Below, one piece after another: positions 51,209 through 60,382 of a DNA stretch of 64,000 nucleotides. Position 1 is the stretch's first letter, and the number at the start of each line of letters is the position of its first letter. The DNA is taken from NCBI RefSeq assembly GCF_008635795.1, contig NZ_VWRQ01000005.1, positions 124,001 to 188,000 on the forward strand, given 5' to 3'. Origin of the DNA: Paenibacillus tepidiphilus (GTDB taxonomy: Bacteria; Bacillota; Bacilli; Paenibacillales; Paenibacillaceae). Under the pieces are notes generated by a model, which was not told the DNA's origin, made no database searches, and was given only the letters and a program-made list of their open reading frames with translations. The translations under genes were made by a program, and so were the position numbers.

Positions 51209-52216
51209 TTAATTGAGTGCCGCCCATGACGCTTCGTTTAGCAATTCCAGCTCGTCCCGGGTTAACCGGAAGCTCATCGCCCCGACATTCTCCTCGGCAT
51301 GCCGTACCTTGGACGCTCCGGGAATTGCCACTACCGTCTCGTCATGGTAATGGACCAGCCAGTTCAAGGCAATCTGCCCGGACGTCACCCCGTATTTGCC
51401 TGCAAGTGACGACAGCTCGTTAATCAGCGGCCGGCTCCGCTCCAACCCTTCCGGATTCAGACCCGACTGCATGCGCCGGATACGGGAGAGCTTGGCAATC
51501 TGTGCAGGGTCCTGATGGAATCTGCCCGTCAATACGCCTTGCTGGAGCGGAGAATAAGCAATGATAGATATCCCCAGCTCCTTCGCAGCCTCCATAATGC
51601 CATTGCGCTCAATATTGCGGTGGAGCAGATTATATTTCACCTGATTGGATACCAGGACCAGGCCGTATTGCTGCAGCTGCCTGTGCGCTTCCCGCATCTG
51701 CTTCGCCGAATAGTTGCTGACGCCGACATAGCGGATTTTGCCCGCTTTCACCAAGCCGGCCATCGCTTTCATCTCGCTGGCAATCGTCGACAAGGAGAAC
51801 GGCTGATGAATCTGGTACAAATCTATACGCCGGCCGCCCAGGCAGCGGATGCGTTCATCACTGGTAGCCGTAATGGAGCGCGCCGTGCGCAGCATCGGCC
51901 ACCATTTGGTAGCAATCAGCGGCCGGGCATGCGGATTCCCTTCCCGCTCCAGTGTCCCGAGCGCATCGGCAAGCGCCTGCTCCGATTTGCCGCCGCCGTA
52001 GATTTCGGCCGTGTCGACCCAGTTCATGCCGCCTTCGAGGCTTGTCCGCACGATGGCTGAGATATCCTCGTCGTTCAGATTGCTCCAGTATTTGCCGACG
52101 ATGCCGCTCGCCCGGCTGAACTGCCAGCAGCCAAGGCCAAGCGGCGAGACCCTAAGGTCCGATTGGCCGAGCGGACGGAGCCGCACTTCATGATGTGCAG
52201 AATGGTCTGAATTCAT
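51209..52216 (-). CDS. Aldo/keto reductase
   Basis: NADPH-dependent reductase of the TIM-barrel family. The catalytic tetrad can be read: Asp in NWVDTAEIYGGGKSEQAL with Tyr four residues on, Lys in LIATKWWP and His in IDLYQIHQP; the cofactor end is VAIPGASKVRHAEENVGAM. 335 residues from the ATG at 52216, with AGGAGG 11 bases upstream. It starts just after the end of the HAD hydrolase gene, so the two form an operon. Confidence 0.9.
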   Translation of the reverse strand: MNSDHSAHHEVRLRPLGQSDLRVSPLGLGCWQFSRASGIVGKYWSNLNDEDISAIVRTSLEGGMNWVDTAEIYGGGKSEQALADALGTLEREGNPHARPLIATKWWPMLRTARSITATSDERIRCLGGRRIDLYQIHQPFSLSTIASEMKAMAGLVKAGKIRYVGVSNYSAKQMREAHRQLQQYGLVLVSNQVKYNLLHRNIERNGIMEAAKELGISIIAYSPLQQGVLTGRFHQDPAQIAKLSRIRRMQSGLNPEGLERSRPLINELSSLAGKYGVTSGQIALNWLVHYHDETVVAIPGASKVRHAEENVGAMSFRLTRDELELLNEASWAALN

Positions 52217-52220
52217 GCCT

Positions 52221-53036
52221 CTACATTCCTCCTCTTTCAATAACAGCGGCTTCGGATAGCCACCGCTCCAGCACCAGGGCGACACCTTCCCGGTCATTGG
52301 TATCGGTAATTTCGCTTGCCGCCTGCTTCAGCGCCGGAGCCGCATTGCCCATCGCCACTGCGTAGCCGCATTCCCGGAACAGCCCGAGATCGTTGTAATC
52401 ATCGCCGAAGCACATGACTTCCTCCATCACTATACCGAGATTCAGGCAGAGCTGCCGGACCGCAGCCTCTTTGGAGACACTGGCGGCCATGATCTGCACC
52501 AGTGCGCCTTCATCGGTGACCAGGATATTCAGCAGATGTCCATATTTCGCATACAGGCTGTCCACCTGGTCGAAATATTCGATCAGAATTTTGGTGCAGT
52601 CAAGAGACTGGAGGGCATTCCGCTCTATAACGGAAGGCGGCTCCTTGGCTTTGGTCGTCCGGGAGTAATCCAGCGGACGGAAGCTGTACCAGCTGTTCAT
52701 GACTTCAATGCTGAGTGCCGCCGCCGGGTCCAGCAGCAGACAGTAATCCATGACCTCGGCCGCCAATTCGCGGTTAATCGGATAGTGAAAGGACTGCTTG
52801 CTGACACAGCATTCGAATAGAGCGCCGTTGTAATAAACAACTGAACCCAGCGCGGACAGATCCATCTGTTCAAAAGCCACCGCCCGCGGCGGTCGTGCGG
52901 TGGCAAATATCAGATGCAGCCCCCTGTCCTTAGCAGCAGCCAAGGCCTCTCTGGTTCTATCTGTAATCCGTTTGCTTGAGGTTAGCAATGTACCGTCCAA
53001 ATCAATCACGGCCGCCTTTACGTTCAATACTGACAT
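52221..53036 (-). CDS. HAD-family phosphatase, Cof type
   Basis: Phosphatase of small sugar phosphates. The HAD motifs are AVIDLDGTLL (nucleophile Asp, acid Asp), IFATARPP, Lys before QLCLNLGI, and VMCFGDDYNDLGLF with the metal-binding Asp pair. 271 residues. The ATG at 53036 follows GGGGTG; an earlier ATG at 53063 has no site. It precedes the aldo/keto reductase gene by four bases. Confidence 0.88.
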   Translation of the reverse strand: MSVLNVKAAVIDLDGTLLTSSKRITDRTREALAAAKDRGLHLIFATARPPRAVAFEQMDLSALGSVVYYNGALFECCVSKQSFHYPINRELAAEVMDYCLLLDPAAALSIEVMNSWYSFRPLDYSRTTKAKEPPSVIERNALQSLDCTKILIEYFDQVDSLYAKYGHLLNILVTDEGALVQIMAASVSKEAAVRQLCLNLGIVMEEVMCFGDDYNDLGLFRECGYAVAMGNAAPALKQAASEITDTNDREGVALVLERWLSEAAVIERGGM

Positions 53037-53141
53037 ACAGTGCACCCCGCTCTCAACTGTCATTAGGTAATGTCAGCATAACGCGTGTCCCCGGTGAACT
53101 GTCAACAACCTTTCTCCGGTATAAGTGAATGCTGCCCCCCT

Positions 53142-54782
53142 TTATTTCGCGGCATTCTTCGGTGTGATTGTTAATACAAAATTGACACTGTCCCACTTGG
53201 CCGATGCACCAAGCGCTGTTGCCAGCGGGCCGGCCGGAGCAAGCAGGGTATAGCCGACATTTACCGGGACCGGCGTCAGATTGCTTGTCTTGCCGTCCGC
53301 GGTCAATTGTTCCCCCTGAATCCGGATGATGCGTCCTGTCTGCTCCAGCTTAATGCCGTTATCCCATGTAACGGTATACCCCAGACTCTCTGCAAACGCC
53401 CTTACAGGAACCATGACTCTGTTATCCTGCAGCAAAGCGGCCTGCTCCGTCTCTACTTGGCGGCCCGCTACCACTAAGGTCACCGGCTTCAGAATCGGCG
53501 ATGCCGTGAACGGGCGCGACTCCACCGTGCTGATCCCCAGCTGACCAAACCTGTTGGTGCCCCAGGCAACCGCAGTCCCGTCTTTGAGTATGGCATACTT
53601 ACTGTACTCACCGCTGGCGAAGGCCACCGGATTCAGCAGCCCTTTGATCTGCCACGGACGCTTGAACTTCAGAGTCTCGTTGAGATAATCCCTGCCCATA
53701 TTCCAGGTTACTCCGTTCTTTTGCGTAACCGCAATCCCGTCCGGAATGAGCGCAGCCCGGACGGCCTGCGGAACGGCGGTAACCTTCTGCAAAGACCGCT
53801 GGTCGGTCCCGGATTCCCAGACCCAGATTTCACCCTTTCCGTTCTGGACCAGATTGAGGCTTTCCTTCGTCTCTGCGGAGACGGCTCCACTGAGCCTGCT
53901 CATCTTCTTGACGGTTTGCGGCAGGAAATGTTCGTAATCAACGCCAGATGTTGCCCACACACTGCCGCTCCCGGTCAGCGCGATAAGGCTTCTGCCGTCC
54001 AGGCTGAAAGACTTTACGTTGTAAAGTCCTGCTATCTGAGCGGGCTTGGTGCGCAGCAGTCCGGCCGGACCTTGATCCTTATCGGCCGATGTCCACAGCC
54101 ATAACGTCCCGTCACTGCGCAGTGCCGCATTAAAAGCGCCGCTGGCGATTTCCTTGACTCCTGTAATTCCGGAGATTTCCTTGGCTGCCGGTAACGGAAC
54201 GATGTCTGAACCGTCTGACTCCGGAGCTTCCCATTGCATGAGCCTTCCGTCGCCCCTTAAAGCAAGCAGACTGTCATCACCTGCCGCAAGCTTGACAACT
54301 CCGCTCAAGCCCGGGACCAGTTGCGGTGTACTGACCCGCGTATTGCCGCCGGGAGAGTCTGCCTGTTCCCGGAGACTTCCGCCCCATACTCTCACCGAGC
54401 CATCGTTGCTCAGTGCAGCATAATAGCCGTTGCCTATTAAGAGCTGACGCATGCCGTCCAGCGCAGCAATCCGCAGCGGCGTGATGATCCAGCCATCAGG
54501 GCTGGATGTGCCCCGGGCGAATTGGCCGAAGAAATTGCTGCCCCACACCCATACGGTTCCATCCTGTTTAAGTGCGAATGAGCTCCCGCCCCAGAAGCCG
54601 GAGGAAGCGACAATTTCCTTGATGCCGGACAGCTTGGCTGCACCGGCTGAATAGCTCTGCGTCGCCCCGCCCGGAGCAGCAGAAGCTGCTGAAGCGCTCA
54701 CCGGGCGCGCACTGATTACCGATAATGCTGCAATCAGCAGCAAGGTCATATAGCGGAGCCCTCGTCCAAAAGTATTCCTCAT
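53142..54782 (-). CDS. Secreted RCC1-repeat protein with copper-amine-oxidase-like stalk domain
   Basis: Exported protein with a Sec signal (MTLLLIAALSVISARPVSASA). The first 420 residues contain RCC1-type propeller repeats, for example VWVWGSNFFGQFARGTSS, VRVWGGSLREQ and TAVAWGTNRFGQLG. The C-terminal 130 residues are the Cu_amine_oxidN1 domain (RVMVPVRAFAESLGYTVTWDN, ALGASAKWDS), a wall-associated module abundant in Paenibacillus. The ATG at 54782 follows AAAGGGGA. 546 residues. Probably cell-surface; no enzymatic function is evident. Confidence 0.87.
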   Translation of the reverse strand: MRNTFGRGLRYMTLLLIAALSVISARPVSASAASAAPGGATQSYSAGAAKLSGIKEIVASSGFWGGSSFALKQDGTVWVWGSNFFGQFARGTSSPDGWIITPLRIAALDGMRQLLIGNGYYAALSNDGSVRVWGGSLREQADSPGGNTRVSTPQLVPGLSGVVKLAAGDDSLLALRGDGRLMQWEAPESDGSDIVPLPAAKEISGITGVKEIASGAFNAALRSDGTLWLWTSADKDQGPAGLLRTKPAQIAGLYNVKSFSLDGRSLIALTGSGSVWATSGVDYEHFLPQTVKKMSRLSGAVSAETKESLNLVQNGKGEIWVWESGTDQRSLQKVTAVPQAVRAALIPDGIAVTQKNGVTWNMGRDYLNETLKFKRPWQIKGLLNPVAFASGEYSKYAILKDGTAVAWGTNRFGQLGISTVESRPFTASPILKPVTLVVAGRQVETEQAALLQDNRVMVPVRAFAESLGYTVTWDNGIKLEQTGRIIRIQGEQLTADGKTSNLTPVPVNVGYTLLAPAGPLATALGASAKWDSVNFVLTITPKNAAK

Positions 54783-54975
54783 AGCGATTCCCCTTTGGCA
54801 AATTATAGAACTGGATAATTGATAATTGCATAGATTAAGACGCACTGCTCCTGCAAAGGTTGTTGCCCCTGCCATAAAAATTCCATACGGAAATGTGGGA
54901 CATTATGGTATAATTACCCTGCTTTGCTGCCTTGTGCTAAACTACATATAGATTTATTGATTATAGGGGGAACAC

Positions 54976-55647
54976 ATGTTAAAATTCATCGGATTTATTG
55001 CACTGCTGAACCTGGTCGGCAATCCTCTGATTGCCTTGATCATTTTGTTTGCCATTCTGTATTTCCTCGATCGCCGGTATGTCGGAATCTTCCCGAGTCT
55101 GGGCAAACCGTTCCGCCGCAGCCGGCAGATCTCCAAGCTGCGGAATACAATCACGCTCAATCCCAATGATGTCTCCGCCAAATTCGATTTGGCCAGACTG
55201 CTGATCGAGAAGAAGCGTTATGCAGAAGCGAAGGAGCTGCTGCTGCAGATCGGCGACCGCTACGAGCAATCCGCCGAATATTGGGTGGAGCTCGGTTATG
55301 CCAACCTGCGGCTCGGCCAGCTGGCCGAAGGGGAAGCGCAAATGCTGCAGGGGCTGGAGATTAACCGCCGGGCCAGATACGGCCAGCCCTACCTGCGTTT
55401 GGCTGAAGTGTTCCGCGGCAGCGACCAGGACAAGGCGCTCCGCTATGTAGGCGAATTCCAGGACATTCAGACGTCCTCCAGCGAAGCTTATTATCTGGCG
55501 GGATCGATGTACAAGACGCTGGGCCGCGATGAGGAAGCCAAGCAAGCCTTCTCCGAATCCATCGCGATCTACCGTTCACTGCCCAAATATAAGAAACGCC
55601 AGGAACGGGGCTGGGCGCTGCGCAGCTACCTGGCCAAGCTGCGTTAA
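54976..55647 (+). CDS. TPR-repeat membrane protein
   Basis: 223 residues. One hydrophobic hairpin at the start (FIGFIALLNLVGNPLIALIILFAILYF) anchors it; from about residue 58 TPR motifs follow (NDVSAKFDLARLLIEKKRYAEAKELL, AEYWVELGYANLRLGQLAEGEAQML, AYYLAGSMYKTLGRDEEAKQAF). The soluble part is presumably cytoplasmic and scaffolds a partner. GGGGGAAC precedes the ATG. Monocistronic, with a terminator after it. Confidence 0.85.
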   Translation: MLKFIGFIALLNLVGNPLIALIILFAILYFLDRRYVGIFPSLGKPFRRSRQISKLRNTITLNPNDVSAKFDLARLLIEKKRYAEAKELLLQIGDRYEQSAEYWVELGYANLRLGQLAEGEAQMLQGLEINRRARYGQPYLRLAEVFRGSDQDKALRYVGEFQDIQTSSSEAYYLAGSMYKTLGRDEEAKQAFSESIAIYRSLPKYKKRQERGWALRSYLAKLR

Positions 55648-55680
55648 GCCTGAACGCTATAAGCCGTGACGGGCAAGGTT

Positions 55681-55735
55681 TTTTGCGGGGCGATGAGCCC
55701 CGCAAAAGGCCGGCCTGCGCGGCTGTTTTTTTATT
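55681..55735 (+). terminator. Terminator after the TPR gene
   Basis: TTTTGCGGGGC and GCCCCGCAAAA form a strong stem, followed by a second smaller stem and seven T. Confidence 0.8.
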
Positions 55736-55805
55736 CGGGCTGCTGAACACTTGATCGGCTGAATGCCAAACGCCAAACGATTGACATCTGAACGCGAATT
55801 GCCTG

Positions 55806-56150
55806 GCGCATTGTGGTCGCTTTTTCATACACATTTGCCCCGGTTACCCACGCAGCGGCGCATTGTGGTCACTTTTTCATACACATTCGGCCCATTACCC
55901 CATGCAGCGGCGCATTGTGGTCACTTTTTCATACACATTCGGCCATTAACCCATAAAGCGGCGCATTGTGGTCACTTTTTCATACACATTTGCCCTGGTT
56001 ACCCATGCTGCGGAGCATTGTCTCGTTGTGGTCGTTTTTCCATACACATTCGGCTCATATCCCCTTACAGTTGCAAATTGTGGTCGCTTTTTCGCACACA
56101 TTTGCCCCGGTTACCCATGCTGCGGAGCATTGTGGTCACTTTTTCATGTG
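55806..56150. repeat. Tandem array of seven 52-bp repeats
   Basis: Units begin GCGCATTGTGGTC or a close variant at 55806, 55858, 55910, 55961, 56013, 56073 and 56125. Each holds a TTTTTCATACACATT-type core and a CCC-TTACCC segment; the fifth unit has an 8-base insertion. The frame across it stays open because the repeat lacks stops, but no gene features are seen, so it is judged non-coding. Confidence 0.85.
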
Positions 56151-56235
56151 AAATCCTTGAAAATGTCCGGCAAGCGGCCACCATACCTGCTCGACAAACA
56201 AGCGTTTTCCGTAGCCATGACCGCTTTGCAGCGTA

Positions 56236-56307
56236 TCAAGCCGTTCTCCTTCCCTTTGCTTTGAGATGATCGCTCAACCATTGCTTATGTTCATACGTAA
56301 AACCCAT
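56236..56307 (-). pseudogene. Truncated gene start (23 codons)
   Basis: GAGGGGACGGAA then ATG begins MGFTYEHKQWLSDHLKAKG and stops after four more codons. The start resembles the N terminus of longer Paenibacillus proteins with a nuclease-like domain, as I recall them; here nothing follows. It abuts the tandem array, which may have replaced the rest. Confidence 0.4.
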
Positions 56308-56350
56308 TTCCGTCCCCTCGCTTTACGATATTGGTTTCTAAATACACAAA

Positions 56351-56386
56351 GCCCCGCCTCCTTCCGGATGGAAAAGGAGACGGGGC
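56351..56386. terminator. Hairpin between the decayed region and the MMPL gene end
   Basis: GCCCCGCCTCCTT and AAGGAGACGGGGC form a long stem. T runs are weak on both sides. It may end the minus-strand MMPL transcript about 260 bases past its stop. Confidence 0.5.
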
Positions 56387-56534
56387 ATTCTGTGCCGCGT
56401 ATGCTTGTATCTGTAGCCACCTGTGCCACTTTTGGCCGCTAACGCAATACGAAATTTGGCCCGTTACATCTATGGGTGAAACAGATAGTTACTGATCAAC
56501 AGCGCTATTCCAACATTCCTGCTGCTATGATTTT

Positions 56535-56612
56535 CTGCTATATGCAATACTGCTTCTATGCATTCCTGCTTCTATGCACTCTTGCTCCTATGCACTCCTG
56601 CTTCTATAATCC
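56535..56612. repeat. Short tandem repeat, 16-bp unit
   Basis: TGCTTCTATGCATTCC and three close variants lie head to tail at 56551, 56567, 56583 and 56599, with a more degenerate copy before them at 56535. Confidence 0.7.
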
Positions 56613-56647
56613 AGCGCTAATATACTTTTACTGTTTACACTTCCATA

Positions 56648-59600
56648 CTACATTTCCAGTGTATCCGGCTTCTCCTCGCTTGCCGAACCACTGAACGGCC
56701 ACCAGTTGGCCCGGCCGAACATCCGTACCATCACCGGAACGAAGAACGGCAGGAAGAGCAGCGCGTAGAGCGCAAGCCCGGCAAGCACAACGGTGGCAAT
56801 CTGCATCATCGACAGCACGCCGGACGGATACATCGAGGCAAAGGTTCCGCCCAGGATCAGCACTGCCGACAGGATAACCGTGCCCATGTTGCGCATGGCA
56901 TGCAGCATCGCTTCGCGCACATTCCAGGTCTTGTTCTCATTGAAGCGCGACATCAGGAAGATGCTGTAGTCCACGCCCAGGGCAACCAGCATAACAAAGC
57001 TGAAGAACGGTGTGCTCCAGGTGATCCCCGAATAATTCAGCAAATTGACGAAGATCGCCTCGGTGACACCCAGTGCGGTAAAGTATGTGACCACCAGCGA
57101 GAGCATCAGATAAACCGGCATCACAATCGAACGCAGCAGCACTACCAGGATAATGAAGATGCCCGCCAGCATCAGTATAACGGTCCGCGTATAATCCTCA
57201 TCGGAGATGGTCTGCAAATCGTTGTATGTGCTGGTCACTCCGCTCATGGCCGTCTCGGCATTTTCCAGCTTGGTGCCCTGTACGGCGCGGCCTACGGCAG
57301 CCTGAATTTCGTCCACACTGTCAATAGCCGCCTCGCTGTACGGATTCTCGGCAAAAACAACATCCAAGGTCATGACCTTGCGGTCTGCCGACAGGTAAGT
57401 GTCGAACACCTGCCGGATGCCCTCCGCTTCCAGCGCTTCCGCCGGAACGAAGAACCCGCTTAGCTCTTCATCCTTCAGGTCCTGAATTTGCTGCAAATAA
57501 CCCTTGGCCGAATCCAGGCCCCCGGTAATTTGCGCCAGTCCGGCTGCGCTTTGCTCCAGGCCGTCCGTCAGCTGGCCGAGCTGGCCTGACAGCTGACCGA
57601 AGCCATCGGCCAGCTGCTGCTGGCCGCCTTGCAGCTCATCCAGCCCGCCAGTGAGCGCCGGGATCTGGTCAATGATCTGCCCCTGACCAGCCGCCGCCTG
57701 ATTCAGCCCGCTCTGCAGCTGGTCTATACCGGCAACCAGCCGGTTCAGCCCCTGGGCCAGCGCCGTCTGGCCGGCAACTGCCTGCGCATAGCCGGCATTC
57801 GCTTCCGTCAGGCCCGCAGCCGCGCCGTCTAGCTGGCCGGAAATCTGCGCGAGTCCAGCTACAAGCTGCGCGGCTCCGGCCCCGGTCTGTGTAACCGTCC
57901 CCTTGATGGTCTGGTAATTTGCATCCTGCAGCAGATCGGGATGGCTGATCTCCAGACCCGTGAAGGACGCCTCCAGCCCATTCAGGGCTGTGCCCACACC
58001 CTGTAACTGGGTCTCCAGTTGGCCGAGTCCGCCGCTAAGCGCCGTGAGCCCCGAGCCAACCGTCTTGTAGCCTTCCAGCAGCTTGGCGCCCGCGTCCGCC
58101 AGCTGTCTGGCGCTGGCCGCCGCTTGGGCCAGGCCGTCCTTGATTTCTCCGGCGCCGGCCGAACCGCTGCGGATGCCGTTCTCGATCTGCGTCAGCCCGC
58201 CGCCGAGCTGTGCGATGCCTTCCTTCAGCGCGGCCGTGCCTTCGGTCAGCTGTGCGCTGCCCGAGGCAGCCTCTGCCAGCTTCGGCTCATTGTCCTTAAG
58301 CTGCTCCCCAGCTTCCGCCAGACCGGACTTAATCCGGACAAGTCCCTCATTGCTCTGATCCAGCCCTTCCGATAGTGTAGCCACCTGGGTTGGGATCAGG
58401 AAGTCATTGATCTGCTCTCCGGTCGGGCGCGACATACTGCGCACGGATTTCACACCGTCGACCTTCTCCAGTTCGCGGCTGATTTTTTCCGCCAGGCCCA
58501 TATATTCCGCATTGTCCATACGGTCATCGTTCTTGATCACGATCTTGCCCGGCATGGATTCGCCTGGACCGAAGCTGTCTGCGATGATATTGAAGCCCTT
58601 GACCGAATCGTAGCCCGAGCCGATTTCATCCATGCTGTTGAAGGACAGCTTGCCGTCATAGGTGACGAGGAAAGGAACGACGATGACCGCAACGAGCAGC
58701 AGCGCTGCCCATGGTCTTTTGAAGGAGAAGGAGCCTGCCGCTCCCCAGATCTTGCTTTCACTGTGCTCAAGCTTGCCGCGGGACGGCCAGAACAGCTTTT
58801 TGCCCAGCACCGCCATGAAGAAAGGAACAATTGTCACGAGTGCCAGCAGCATCACGGCGATGCCGACCGCCACCGCCACCGCGGAACGGTACAGCATGAA
58901 CTTCGAAAGACCAATCGCCACGAAACCAACGAACACCGCCAACCCGGAGTAAAATACCGTCCCCCCGGCCTTGCGGTAGGTTGCGATAATCGCGCTTTGT
59001 GTGTCTTCTGCCGTGGACAGCTCTTCCTTAAACCGGCTGATCAGCAGAATGCAATAGTCCGTGCCGATCCCGAACAGCACCGCCACCATAAAGATTTGCG
59101 TGAACGTTGACAGCGGGAAATCAAAGCGGTCCACCAGGAACGCTACAATCGACTGGGACACGATATAGCTCAGTCCGACGGTAAGCAGCGGTACAAACGG
59201 AGCCACCAGCGAACGGAACACGACAAACAGAATCAGTAAAATAAAAATAACCGTAATATATTCCGATTTCTTGAGACCCGCTTCCGAGCTGACAATCGTA
59301 TCCTCTGTAATCAGCCCTTCACTGGTCAGATAATGCTCGGCTTGCACACCGTCCAGGAGCTCACTCACTTTGCCCGGCAGCTCCTTGACCGCCTCCTCCC
59401 CGCCAAGGACGGATAAGGCGACCATGATAGTCTTGCTGTCTGCAGAGATCAGCGTATCCGCAAGGTCCGGTGTCGAAAAAGGATCGTTAATCGTGTCCAG
59501 ACTCAGCTCCGCCTTGTTCGCAGCCAGCGTCTCCACGCCCTGCTTTACGCTGTCCTTCGCCTCACCGCTCAATCCGTCCGGATTGTGGAACACCAGCGCC

Positions 59601-59806
59601 ACCTGGTGCAGGGTCTCTCCGCCCTTGGCATCGGACACCTCACTAAGAATTTCTGCGGCCCGGGAGGACGTATAGCCCTCAGGAACAGCGATTTGCCCCT
59701 TTTCGCGCACCAGGTCGCCCATCCCCGGCGCTGTCAGGAACAACAGCACGGCGGCAGCCAGCCAGGCGGCGATGATGGCCCATTTTGTCTTCAGAATGAT
59801 TCTCAC
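56648..59806 (-). CDS. MMPL/RND-family membrane exporter, YdfJ-like
   Basis: 1052-residue transporter with two blocks of about six helices. The first helix is WAIIAAWLAAAVLLFL, and each block has the MMPL signature: FGIGTDYCILLISRFKEEL and LGVDYSIFLMSRFNE. The long extracellular region between them (about residues 480-770) is full of Leu/Gly/Gln/Ala repeats such as GLxQLxxGLxQ, predicted to form helical hairpins like the pip/YhgE class. The C-terminus ends in a cytoplasmic WWPFSGSASEEKP. The ATGA overlap with the MarR gene shows it is co-transcribed with its regulator. Drugs or lipids are likely substrates. Confidence 0.9.
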   Translation of the reverse strand: MRIILKTKWAIIAAWLAAAVLLFLTAPGMGDLVREKGQIAVPEGYTSSRAAEILSEVSDAKGGETLHQVALVFHNPDGLSGEAKDSVKQGVETLAANKAELSLDTINDPFSTPDLADTLISADSKTIMVALSVLGGEEAVKELPGKVSELLDGVQAEHYLTSEGLITEDTIVSSEAGLKKSEYITVIFILLILFVVFRSLVAPFVPLLTVGLSYIVSQSIVAFLVDRFDFPLSTFTQIFMVAVLFGIGTDYCILLISRFKEELSTAEDTQSAIIATYRKAGGTVFYSGLAVFVGFVAIGLSKFMLYRSAVAVAVGIAVMLLALVTIVPFFMAVLGKKLFWPSRGKLEHSESKIWGAAGSFSFKRPWAALLLVAVIVVPFLVTYDGKLSFNSMDEIGSGYDSVKGFNIIADSFGPGESMPGKIVIKNDDRMDNAEYMGLAEKISRELEKVDGVKSVRSMSRPTGEQINDFLIPTQVATLSEGLDQSNEGLVRIKSGLAEAGEQLKDNEPKLAEAASGSAQLTEGTAALKEGIAQLGGGLTQIENGIRSGSAGAGEIKDGLAQAAASARQLADAGAKLLEGYKTVGSGLTALSGGLGQLETQLQGVGTALNGLEASFTGLEISHPDLLQDANYQTIKGTVTQTGAGAAQLVAGLAQISGQLDGAAAGLTEANAGYAQAVAGQTALAQGLNRLVAGIDQLQSGLNQAAAGQGQIIDQIPALTGGLDELQGGQQQLADGFGQLSGQLGQLTDGLEQSAAGLAQITGGLDSAKGYLQQIQDLKDEELSGFFVPAEALEAEGIRQVFDTYLSADRKVMTLDVVFAENPYSEAAIDSVDEIQAAVGRAVQGTKLENAETAMSGVTSTYNDLQTISDEDYTRTVILMLAGIFIILVVLLRSIVMPVYLMLSLVVTYFTALGVTEAIFVNLLNYSGITWSTPFFSFVMLVALGVDYSIFLMSRFNENKTWNVREAMLHAMRNMGTVILSAVLILGGTFASMYPSGVLSMMQIATVVLAGLALYALLFLPFFVPVMVRMFGRANWWPFSGSASEEKPDTLEM

Positions 59807-60255
59807 GAATTTCTCCCTCCACTCTCCTGCATCAGAGATGCCAGCTTCTCGAACCTTGTCACGAACATTTCGACCTCATCTTCCTTAAAATGCAGCAAAT
59901 ATGGCGCAATGATCTGCTGCACCTCTACCTCGGCAATCCTGTACACCTCTTCACCATGCGGCGTCAAGGTCAGGTACACGAGCCGCCGGTCCTGTTCGTC
60001 ACGCGTCCGATCCAGCATTCCGGCTTCCACCAGACGGTTGATGATCGCGGTAATGGAACTTTTCCCGACGGCCACGGCTTCCGACAAGTAAGTGGAGGTA
60101 CAGCGCTCCTGTCCTCTGATCAGCCGCAGGATACTAAACTGATCGTTCGTCAGCCCATCCGGAATCCGTTCTTTAATGCGGGAGCTGACCTGCCTGGTCA
60201 CAATGCCGTAAGCGTCTATGTAGCGGTTAATCCACTTCTCCGCCTCTTCATTCAT
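59803..60255 (-). CDS. MarR-family regulator of the MMPL exporter
   Basis: 150-residue winged-helix repressor. Its core reads LTNDQFSILRLIRGQ, STYLSEAVAVGKSSITAIINRLVEAGML and RTRDEQDRRLVYLTLTPHG with the wing. The ATG at 60255 follows AGGAGGTTTG; longer frames lack a site. It precedes and overlaps the exporter gene. An operator-like inverted repeat lies at the transcription start. Confidence 0.9.
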   Translation of the reverse strand: MNEEAEKWINRYIDAYGIVTRQVSSRIKERIPDGLTNDQFSILRLIRGQERCTSTYLSEAVAVGKSSITAIINRLVEAGMLDRTRDEQDRRLVYLTLTPHGEEVYRIAEVEVQQIIAPYLLHFKEDEVEMFVTRFEKLASLMQESGGRNS

Positions 60256-60293
60256 CAGCAAACCTCCTAAACCCAATAATAGTTTCATAGACG

Positions 60294-60339
60294 AACTGTT
60301 CTACAGTAAAACTATATGATTTGGCCTCACAAAAGTCAA
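60294..60339 (-). promoter_or_regulatory. Promoter and candidate MarR operator of the exporter operon
   Basis: On the minus strand TTGACT (60339-60334), 17 bases, TATAGT (60316-60311) form a good promoter. Just downstream ACTGT and ACAGT flank TCT (60295-60307), an inverted repeat across the likely start site, well placed for repression. Confidence 0.55.
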
Positions 60340-60382
60340 TGCAGATTGTATGCCTCAAATTCCCCAATGTATATAAAATAAA

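Noticed and set aside
55806..56150. Possible CRISPR array
   Set aside because: The stretches between conserved cores are themselves similar to one another, so this is a plain tandem repeat with no unique spacers, and there are no cas genes in the window.
55763..56269. Open frame of 168 codons across the 52-bp tandem array
   Set aside because: The frame exists only because the repeated DNA lacks stops; there is no ribosome binding site and the peptide is a low-complexity repeat of Cys/His/Phe.
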